A DNA stretch of 64,000 nt from Aquimarina macrocephali JAMB N27 (GTDB lineage Bacteria > Bacteroidota > Bacteroidia > Flavobacteriales > Flavobacteriaceae), in contig NZ_JACA01000001.1 of NCBI RefSeq assembly GCF_000520995.1, positions 310,001 to 374,000 of the forward strand, written 5' to 3'. The notes below the pieces were generated by a model that did not search any database, had not been told where the DNA came from, and worked only from the letters and a program-made list of their open reading frames with translations. Below are positions 54,471 through 61,367 of the stretch, piece after piece; position 1 is the first letter of the stretch, and each line of letters begins with the position of its first letter. A program made the translations under genes and the position numbers.

Positions 54471-54995
54471 AACAACAAGATGTTAATTAAAAAATATAAT
54501 TATGACGAAGGGTAATTAAATTAGAATATAAATATAGTAAAAATAGATGCAGAAAAACAAACATTATTTACAAGGTCAGCAATATAGATATAAAGCAAGC
54601 TAAATTAAATGAGAATCTTTTTCAACAGGAATAACGTTATCATATTTCTTGTTTTTTTACATAAATCTACACTATCAATCTACTCTAATCAAGACAAACT
54701 TAGATGAGAATAGATACTTTCTACTTCAAACTTAATCCAGTTGGATTCTGTATAACGAAGTGATCTCATACTATTTAAATCAAACATTTTAAATCACAAT
54801 TTTGATAGTTAAACTTCAATTTACAAATTCTATTTATCTTCCTTTGTTTATGATCTATAATTACTTATGTTGGCTGTGTAAAAAAAACGATCAATTAAAT
54901 CTAAAATGTTTATAATTTTTTAATAACAAAACTTTGATAAAGTCTTTAATCAAAGACATTTGGATTAATTTTAGAAAAAGTTTTGGAGATAAATA
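54471..54995. other. Divergent intergenic region before dndC
   Basis: 525 AT-rich bases without a credible gene. An inverted repeat CTTTGAT-N10-ATCAAAG lies at 54932-54955, 41 bases before the dndC ATG. A TTTTGGAG sequence just ahead of the ATG provides a Shine-Dalgarno-like site, rare in this window. Confidence 0.55.
54932..54955. promoter_or_regulatory. Inverted repeat upstream of dndC
   Basis: CTTTGAT and ATCAAAG flank a 10-base spacer (perfect 7-bp arms). The position between the divergent genes suggests an operator, but the arms are short and AT-rich, so chance is possible. Confidence 0.35.
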
Positions 54996-56360
54996 ATGTT
55001 GAAAATAAAAAGCAAAAAAGTAGAAGGGATTATACCAGAAATCATTGATCAATATGCATATACTGATACTTCTGAAAGACCTTGGATTATTGGTTTTAGT
55101 GGAGGGAAAGATTCAACAGTACTTTTGACTCTAGTATGGATAGCCCTAGAAAGGATTCGTAAAGAAATGCCGTATCCTTATCAATTAAGAAGGCCAGTTT
55201 ATGTAGTTTCCAATGATACAATGGTAGAAAATCCAATAATTTCTAGTTATGTAGATGATGTTCTTGATAAAATACAAGAAAGTGCTAGAGATCAAGGGTT
55301 ACCTATTTTTGTTCAGAAAACAGTTCCTAAGCTTGAAGAAACCTATTGGATTAATGTAATAGGCAAAGGATATCCTGTGCCTAATAATGCATTTAGATGG
55401 TGTACTACTAAGCTAAAAATCAAACCTACCTCAAATTTCTTGTTAGAACAAATAGATCGAAAAGGAGAAGCTATTGTTTTACTGGGCACAAGATATGAAG
55501 AAAGCGCTGCTAGAGAACGTTCGATGCGAAAGCATGAAGTAGAAGGTAAACGATTATCAAAACATGAAGCCACTGCAAATACATATGTATATGCTCCCAT
55601 TAAAGAAATGATGCTTGAAGAAATTTGGTATATAATCAATGTGGTTCCTTCTCCTTGGGGTTTTGATAACTCCATCCTTTTTCAAATTTATTCTGATGCG
55701 AGTGCAGATGACTATGAATGCCCCACTGTGGTAACAAGTGAAGAACACAAATCTTGCGGGCAAAGCAGATTTGGATGTTGGACTTGTACTGTCGTTAAAA
55801 AAGACAAATCCATGTCTTCACTAGTAGAGAATGGGCAACATTGGATGAAACCTCTTCTTGATTTTAGAAATGACCTTGTTGAACAGAGAAATGTTAGTGA
55901 AAACAGAATGTCTACAAGAAGAAATGGGCAAAAAGCAGTTAGAGAGGATGGTACGTTCAATGGAAATTATACCCCAAAATACAGAGCTTCTATTCTTAAA
56001 GATTTGCTTACTTTTCAAAAGGAAATTCAAAAGGAAAGACCTCATATAACACTGATTACAAATCAAGAATTAATCGCTATTCAAGTAACTTGGAGTAGAG
56101 ATATGATATTTGATTATAACGTAGGGGAGATTTACAGAGAAATCTATAATAAAGAGATAAGTACAAATAACATTAAATCGCTTGATAATACTGAGAGAAG
56201 GATTTTGAAAGATGTCTGTAAGGATGATATTCAGTATTACCATCTAATAGATAATTTAATTTCTTTACAAGAAACTAAGACATTGATGATTTCTAAATAT
56301 GGTTTACACAATGATGTAGAAAACAGAATAGAATCTTTTGTAAATGATAACGAAATATGA
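54996..56360 (+). CDS. dndC: DNA phosphorothioation protein DndC
   Basis: 454 residues. ATP-pyrophosphatase P-loop SGGKDS (residues 35-40) in IIGFSGGKDSTVLL. Iron-sulfur cysteines: Cys136 in RWCTTKLK, then Cys254, Cys261 and Cys264 in SCGQSRFGCWTC. GTRYEESAARERSM and NTYVYAPIKEMMLEEIW are typical of DndC, a PAPS-reductase-like enzyme that activates the DNA backbone for sulfur insertion. The sulfur donor DndA may be replaced by IscS from elsewhere. The downstream dndD gene overlaps by 4 bases (ATGA). No dndB is found upstream. Confidence 0.93.
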   Translation: MLKIKSKKVEGIIPEIIDQYAYTDTSERPWIIGFSGGKDSTVLLTLVWIALERIRKEMPYPYQLRRPVYVVSNDTMVENPIISSYVDDVLDKIQESARDQGLPIFVQKTVPKLEETYWINVIGKGYPVPNNAFRWCTTKLKIKPTSNFLLEQIDRKGEAIVLLGTRYEESAARERSMRKHEVEGKRLSKHEATANTYVYAPIKEMMLEEIWYIINVVPSPWGFDNSILFQIYSDASADDYECPTVVTSEEHKSCGQSRFGCWTCTVVKKDKSMSSLVENGQHWMKPLLDFRNDLVEQRNVSENRMSTRRNGQKAVREDGTFNGNYTPKYRASILKDLLTFQKEIQKERPHITLITNQELIAIQVTWSRDMIFDYNVGEIYREIYNKEISTNNIKSLDNTERRILKDVCKDDIQYYHLIDNLISLQETKTLMISKYGLHNDVENRIESFVNDNEI

Positions 56361-58261
56361 AGATAAGTAAAATAAACTTAACAAATTTCAGAATATACAA
56401 AGGTGAAAACAAGTTAATATTCCCTTCTAATGGAGAAAAAAACATCAGTATAATAGCAGGGAAAAATGGTTTTGGGAAAACAACTTTTTTGACTTCTTTA
56501 ATTTGGGTTTTTTATGGAAAACTAATGGCTCAAGTTGAAGATAAATACAAAAAAGACATTAAAAATTCTGGTGGTTATGAAAAGTATTTGAAATCACTGA
56601 TTAATCGAAGTGTAAAAAGAGATTTCGAGCAAAATGATTCAGAAATTTCTAACTTTTCTGTTGAAGTTGAACTACAAGATTTATTCATACCATCTATCCC
56701 TTGCAGAACTGTAACTATAAAAAGATCTTTTGATTTAAAATCTGAAGAAGAAAACCTGATTATCTTAATAGATGGAGATGAAAATGAACTAACCAAAGAC
56801 GTAGGTTACGAGGTTTTTATCGATGACTTTATTTTACCTAGAGAGATAGCCAAATTCTTCTTTTTTGATGCAGAAAAAATAGTTTCTCTTGCCGAAGCTA
56901 AATCAAATAGCGAATTAAAGAGTTTGAGTAAGGCGTATTCTGAAGTATTGGGTATTAAAAAGTATGAAGAACTTAAAAATAATCTTGAAGTATTACTTTC
57001 AAAACTTCGAAGACGAGGCGGATCTGAATTCGAAAAATCCAAATTAGATGATTTAATTTCTAAAGAAGAAGAACTTCAAAAACGTATCGATCATAATCAA
57101 GATAAAAGAGATGATATTGATAAACAAATTACTATTCTAAAGAGTAAAAGTGATAGTCTTCAAGAAAAGTTAATCAGAGAAGGAAATGCTATCACTTTAG
57201 AAGAATTAAAAGAATTAAAATCTGAAAGAAATATTCTAAAAGAAGAATCTATTGGAATCAAAAATAAACTTAAAAAGCTTTTAGATATAGTTCCTCTTGT
57301 AATTGCTGGAAAACAATTGGTAAAACTTCATGATCAATTGGCTCTAGAAAGTAATGTCCTAAATGGAGTATTAAATTCTCAATTATTGAGAAAGGAAATA
57401 GAATCTTTTTCAAAAAGTGTACTTGAAAACATTGATGCTCTAATCTTAGACACTGATTCAAAGAAGAAAGCTAAAGAAGCTCTCAATCTATCATTAGAAA
57501 CTAAATTCAAAAAGAAAAATACTTCTGAAAATGATAAAAAAGTATTGTTAGATTTTTCTGAAGAAAGATTTAGAGATTTTGAAGCCATTTACACAAATAT
57601 CAAAACGACTTATGTAAGTCAGTTTAATGCTATTGTTCAGGAAGAGAAAAACAACAGAGTACTACTGTCAAGAGTTACAAATAAAATAAAACAAGCCGAA
57701 GCTCGAAAAGATAAGCCATTAGCAAAACAATTTAGAGAAGAAAAAGCTGAAACGGAAAAAAGTATTCAGGAATTTATTGAGCAGAAAAATAAGCTTATAG
57801 AAGAATTAGGAGGACTTAATACAAATCATTCTTCAACAAGAAAAGTACGTTCAGAATATGAAAAGAACTTTAATTTGGCTAAAACTGATAGAAAAAAACA
57901 CCAAGTCACTGAACAACTACTATTAAAAATTAATGATGTTATTAAGAAAATTAAGCAAGACAAAAAATTCTCATTACAGAGGTCTATGATTTTAGGTCTT
58001 AAAAGATTAATGCACAAGAATGATTTCATTATAGATGTAAGGGTAAACATCAAAGAAGACATTATGGATATTGATTTATTAGATAAAGAAGGTAATGTTA
58101 TAGATAAAGATTCTTTGTCTAAAGGAGAACAGCAATTATATGCTACAGCACTGTTAAAAGCATTGGTTGACGAATCTGGCATTAAGTTTCCCGTATTTAT
58201 TGATAGCCCGTTACAGAAATTTGATAAATTTCACTCTAAAAATATTATTAAAGAGTTCTAA
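56357..58261 (+). CDS. dndD: DndD SMC-like ATPase, 3'-truncated
   Basis: 634 residues. Walker A GKNGFGKT at 35-42, two long coiled coils (about 205-340 and 360-545), ABC signature LSKGEQQLYATALL near 587-600 and Walker B VFIDSP at 613-618. It stops after NIIKEF, just where the family continues with a Tyr-Pro segment and the H-loop. The lost part should be a few dozen residues. The stop is created by sequence belonging to the opposite-strand hydrolase gene. DndD gives the ATPase drive of phosphorothioation; without the C-terminus it may not work. No dndE follows. Confidence 0.9.
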   Translation: MKISKINLTNFRIYKGENKLIFPSNGEKNISIIAGKNGFGKTTFLTSLIWVFYGKLMAQVEDKYKKDIKNSGGYEKYLKSLINRSVKRDFEQNDSEISNFSVEVELQDLFIPSIPCRTVTIKRSFDLKSEEENLIILIDGDENELTKDVGYEVFIDDFILPREIAKFFFFDAEKIVSLAEAKSNSELKSLSKAYSEVLGIKKYEELKNNLEVLLSKLRRRGGSEFEKSKLDDLISKEEELQKRIDHNQDKRDDIDKQITILKSKSDSLQEKLIREGNAITLEELKELKSERNILKEESIGIKNKLKKLLDIVPLVIAGKQLVKLHDQLALESNVLNGVLNSQLLRKEIESFSKSVLENIDALILDTDSKKKAKEALNLSLETKFKKKNTSENDKKVLLDFSEERFRDFEAIYTNIKTTYVSQFNAIVQEEKNNRVLLSRVTNKIKQAEARKDKPLAKQFREEKAETEKSIQEFIEQKNKLIEELGGLNTNHSSTRKVRSEYEKNFNLAKTDRKKHQVTEQLLLKINDVIKKIKQDKKFSLQRSMILGLKRLMHKNDFIIDVRVNIKEDIMDIDLLDKEGNVIDKDSLSKGEQQLYATALLKALVDESGIKFPVFIDSPLQKFDKFHSKNIIKEF

Positions 58262-58834
58262 ACCATTATAAGTAGGGTTAGAATACTTAAAACGCTCACC
58301 TGGCTCAAAATAAAGGCTATCTACTTTTTTAAGAGGAGCAAAATTTTGTGTATCTCTAGCGGTAAGATAAAACTCTCGATTTTGTGATACTTTACGAGAA
58401 TCAGGTATTCCCGATGTATGAGATAACCAATGTTTAATCTTTATTTTGTTAGCAATCTCTTGATTGGTAAAATCATTAAAATATTTAACTATAGAGTCTT
58501 CTATTGACAATAAACCTTGCTGCTGTAATATTAGAATACCGTTAGCTACAAAAGTCTTAGAGATTGAACTGGTATTGAATAAGGTGTGTTCTGTGTTTTT
58601 ATCTCCTGTTTGCATATCGGCAACCCCATAACTATGTAAAAAAAGGGTTTTCTCTCCTTTTTTAATTAAAACAGTACCCCCAGGTTGATCAGGATTTGGA
58701 AACTGTTTAGTATACAAAGAATCGAGTTGAGTTTGTAATAGTGTAGCTTTAGTTACTGTTTGTTTGTTTTTACAGGAACTTAATGAAGCGATGAATAAAC
58801 AACTCAAAACAAATAAAAGAACTGATGTTTTCAT
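58211..58834 (-). pseudogene. Serine hydrolase (beta-lactamase/class C-like) lipoprotein, 3'-truncated
   Basis: 207 codons, of which about 193 are native. Lipobox Cys21 (SLSSC). Nucleophile site Ser90-x-x-Lys93 in SSISKTF, and Tyr184-Ser-Asn186 in KYSNPTYNG, so two of the three catalytic motifs are present. After GLE (residue 193) the protein runs into a frame made of dndD antisense and stops within 14 codons; a complete member is about twice as long and ends with an HxG-type motif. It follows the S9 peptidase gene on the same strand after 65 bases, so both were probably one operon. Its loss is part of the 58253-58260 junction. Confidence 0.85.
58253..58260. other. Rearrangement or assembly junction with 8-base microhomology
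   Basis: GAGTTCTA here fits both partners: dndD needs GAG TTC TA(T/C) for Glu-Phe-Tyr, and the hydrolase, on the other strand, needs TTA GAA CTC for Leu-Glu-Leu. The two truncated genes meet tail to tail at this point. No mobile-element end or longer repeat is visible. Confidence 0.75.
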
Positions 58835-58899
58835 TAAACGATTGATATAATATGGATTTTTATTTTGGATAATTATATCAGTAAAATTGATCTAGGATT

Positions 58900-60930
58900 T
58901 TATAAGTTAATGTATTTATTAATAAAATCTAGTTCAGCTTTCACTTTAGCTAATTTGTTTGAAGGTTTCCTGTATACATGTCCTTCTCCTTTAAAAATTA
59001 GAAGTTCTGTTTTTACACCCAAATCTCTTAAAGTATAATACATCGCATATGCATTACTTGTAGGCACTCGCGAATCTTTTTCGCCATGAGTAATCAAAGT
59101 AGGCGTTTTTATTTTCGTAGCATTATAGATAGCACTTTCTTTTCTGTAGAGCGTAGGGTTTTCCCATACTTTTATATTATTAAAAAGAATATTTTTATTT
59201 ACATCCCCATCATTAGTGCCAAAATTTGCAATTTCATTCCATATCCCACAACTGGTTAACGCAACTTTAAATAAAGTTGTTTCTCCAATAATCATATTAG
59301 TTAAGTTCCCTCCATAACTAGCCCCTTTAACTACCATTCTATTTCTATCAACCCACTTTTCATTTATTACATATTCAACACCTTTCAAGACATCATCTGT
59401 TGGTTTAGTTTTAGGGTTTCCGATAATAGCATCAACAAATTCTTGTCCTCTACCTGTACTACCTCTATAATTAGGTTGTAAAACTAAAAAACCTTTAGAA
59501 GCTAATAAGGAGGCGAAATAATAATATTGTAATTTATTAACTGTAATAGCTTCAGATCTACTTGACATGGGCCCTCCATGTATGTCAACAACAAAAGGTA
59601 AGTTTTTAGACCCTTTTTTACCCGGAGGCCACATAAGTACACCTTCAATAGTCTCTCCAGTTGAATTTTTCCAAATAATTTTTTCTATTTCAGGTTTAGG
59701 GTAGCTATTTAGTTTTTCATTAAAATTAGTTATTTTAATTGGAGTTTTCAACCCTTCTGTTGACCTAGCTATATATACTTCTTCAAATGAGTCATTTTTA
59801 ACCATAGAAAAAGCGAAGAGTTTTTTTTCGTTATTATTCGTCGTAAAATTATTAATAGTCCCTTTAAAATCACTTATTTTTTTAAAAGAATCTTCCTTAT
59901 AGATAAAAAGGTTTGATGACGTAGATTCTTCAGCATTAATAAGAACTGTTTTATCTTTTAATGTGACAAAACCTTGTATTTTACCTTTAAAGTTTTTAAT
60001 CAATTTCTTTGTATTATTATCTAACCCTATAAAATATAATTGATCAAAAGATCTATTATTCTTATTTTTCTGTGGATCTCCAGTAAACATAGAGATTACT
60101 TTATCGTTTGTAAACCATCGTGATCGATCCCAAACCATATCTTTTGTCAATTGTTTTATTAATGAACCATTTTTACTATTAATGATATAAGTGTGGGATT
60201 CAGAATAAACATCATTACTAAAATAACTTTTAGTTTTATAATTAGAGTATACTATATTTTCTTTATTTGGTGAAATTTCAAAATATGAAACATTTGCTTT
60301 AATGGTAAATAAAGAATCTATAATTTTTGACCCTAACTTAAAGGTTTTAAATACCGTATGTCTAATTAAGTTCTCTTTTGGAAGTTTAATGAAACTTGAA
60401 TTGGTTTTAGGCTTTATCACGGAAATTTTTTCACAAAAAACAATTTGATTATTATCAAGTACTGAATAAGAGTATAATTTCTTTAACCTTTCTTTTGAAT
60501 TAATTACAGGAGTAATAATAAGTGGGTTTTTAGGAGATATTTTGAATAAGTTGTAACCTATATTATCTTTTGATTTAAATAATAAAAAATCGCTATTACT
60601 TGTCCATTTTAGTTGTGAGATTGTGTTTTTAAATATTGGGACTTCTATTTTAGCAATTACATTATCTTTTTCATCAATTTCATATTGCCATAATCTTTTT
60701 TGAATTTTATTTTCCTTAAAATCATTTTCATTCGTAACAATAGCTATATATTTCCCATTTGGAGATATGGAAATATTTGAGATATTTATTTGGGATAAGT
60801 ATTCTTCAACTGGATATCCAACTTCTATTGTAGATTTTTGCCCATAAACTAAATTATTGTAAGCTAGAATTATTATTGCTAATATAATTAAATTCGAACT
60901 GATTGTTTTTTTAAAGACTAAATTATTCAT
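58900..60930 (-). CDS. Secreted S9 prolyl oligopeptidase-family peptidase
   Basis: 676 residues. Signal peptide about 1-30 (ending LVYGQ). The N-terminal propeller (about 45-390, repeats such as ISISPNGKYIAIVTN and DRSRWFTNDKVISMFTGD) precedes an alpha/beta hydrolase domain. The nucleophile Ser is in VVKGASYGGNLTN, Asp in THGEKDSRVPTSNAYAMYY and His in KGEGHVYRKPSN. It looks like a dipeptidyl/acylaminoacyl-type peptidase that trims short peptides in the periplasm. It follows the small precursor gene after 170 bases containing two hairpins, and so may act on that product; this is inference. Confidence 0.93.
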   Translation of the reverse strand: MNNLVFKKTISSNLIILAIIILAYNNLVYGQKSTIEVGYPVEEYLSQINISNISISPNGKYIAIVTNENDFKENKIQKRLWQYEIDEKDNVIAKIEVPIFKNTISQLKWTSNSDFLLFKSKDNIGYNLFKISPKNPLIITPVINSKERLKKLYSYSVLDNNQIVFCEKISVIKPKTNSSFIKLPKENLIRHTVFKTFKLGSKIIDSLFTIKANVSYFEISPNKENIVYSNYKTKSYFSNDVYSESHTYIINSKNGSLIKQLTKDMVWDRSRWFTNDKVISMFTGDPQKNKNNRSFDQLYFIGLDNNTKKLIKNFKGKIQGFVTLKDKTVLINAEESTSSNLFIYKEDSFKKISDFKGTINNFTTNNNEKKLFAFSMVKNDSFEEVYIARSTEGLKTPIKITNFNEKLNSYPKPEIEKIIWKNSTGETIEGVLMWPPGKKGSKNLPFVVDIHGGPMSSRSEAITVNKLQYYYFASLLASKGFLVLQPNYRGSTGRGQEFVDAIIGNPKTKPTDDVLKGVEYVINEKWVDRNRMVVKGASYGGNLTNMIIGETTLFKVALTSCGIWNEIANFGTNDGDVNKNILFNNIKVWENPTLYRKESAIYNATKIKTPTLITHGEKDSRVPTSNAYAMYYTLRDLGVKTELLIFKGEGHVYRKPSNKLAKVKAELDFINKYINL

Positions 60931-60963
60931 TCTGTTCTTAATTTTTAATAAATTATGAGCGAT

Positions 60964-60992
60964 AAAGACAGGTGTTTTTTACACCTGTCTTT
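60964..60992 (-). promoter_or_regulatory. Hairpin between precursor and peptidase (proximal to peptidase)
   Basis: AAAGACAGGTGT pairs perfectly with ACACCTGTCTTT (12 bp) around a 5-base T loop (A loop on the minus strand). It lies 34 bases before the peptidase ATG. It may attenuate transcription or occlude the leader. Confidence 0.6.
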
Positions 60993-61003
60993 AAAAGATT
61001 TAA

Positions 61004-61032
61004 ACAATTAAGAGTCATTAACTCTTAATTGT
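61004..61032 (-). terminator. Hairpin after the precursor gene
   Basis: ACAATTAAGAGT pairs with ACTCTTAATTGT (12 bp, perfect) around a 5-base loop. On the minus strand it is followed by TTTAAATCTTTT, a weak T tract. It sits 67 bases past the precursor stop and could partly end transcription, leaving more precursor than peptidase mRNA. Confidence 0.6.
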
Positions 61033-61099
61033 TCTTCTAAAATATAAAATTAAAAAGTTTCTGGTTTTTTAACTCTGTGAATCGAAACTTTTTAAAAAA

Positions 61100-61270
61100 T
61101 CACATGGTTTCATCAGTAAGTATAGTACTATTTTCTGGATCCGGACAATCACTTCCTCCTCTAATTATTTTGGGATTATTAATTTTACTGATATGTAATT
61201 TTTCTAAGGTTAAATTTTTTTTAGAATCTTTTATTTTTTTTGTGTTAGAATCTTTCATTTCAATATTCAT
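61100..61270 (-). CDS. Double-glycine-leader peptide precursor (Bacteroidota RiPP type)
   Basis: 56 residues, too short for a standard gene caller and hidden under a shadow frame on the other strand. The N-terminal 19 residues are Lys/Asp/Ser-rich. Residues 20-31 (LTLEKLHISKIN) show the LxLxKLxIxKL spacing I know from leaders of Bacteroidota natural-product precursors, and Gly38-Gly39 is a cleavage site. The core is 17 residues (SDCPDPENSTILTDETM), with one Cys, several Ser/Thr and many acidic residues. A TAAGTTTG box 20 bases before the ATG supports expression. Neighbours: TPR-AraC regulator upstream and S9 peptidase downstream. No lanthipeptide dehydratase or peptidase-transporter is in view. 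Confidence 0.78.
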   Translation of the reverse strand: MNIEMKDSNTKKIKDSKKNLTLEKLHISKINNPKIIRGGSDCPDPENSTILTDETM

Positions 61271-61290
61271 TTTTAATAATTATACATCGT

Positions 61291-61298
61291 CAAACTTA
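61291..61298 (-). promoter_or_regulatory. -7 box of the peptide precursor gene
   Basis: TAAGTTTG on the minus strand, a perfect TAnnTTTG match, ends 20 bases before the precursor ATG. The TTAAAA just ahead of the ATG is typical of Bacteroidota starts. Confidence 0.5.
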
Positions 61299-61335
61299 AC
61301 AAAAATTATACTTTTAGAATTATTAATAATTTTAG

Positions 61336-61367
61336 TTATGGTCGATATTTATGAATGTCGACCATAA
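61336..61367. promoter_or_regulatory. Perfect inverted repeat at the end of the regulator gene
   Basis: TTATGGTCGA and TCGACCATAA match exactly around a 12-base spacer, across the stop codon of the regulator gene and 66-97 bases before the precursor ATG. No T tract follows on either strand, so an operator reads better than a terminator. Confidence 0.5.

Noticed and set aside
58211-58261. A genuine overlap of two complete genes at their 3' ends
   Set aside because: Both products end before essential family regions, so the overlap is the product of a junction and not of normal gene packing.
61077-61367. Plus-strand 96-codon open frame with several hydrophobic helices
   Set aside because: It is an antisense shadow of the precursor gene, its promoter and the end of the regulator gene; the hydrophobic look is due to AT-rich antisense. 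The minus-strand gene has a family-like leader and a promoter.
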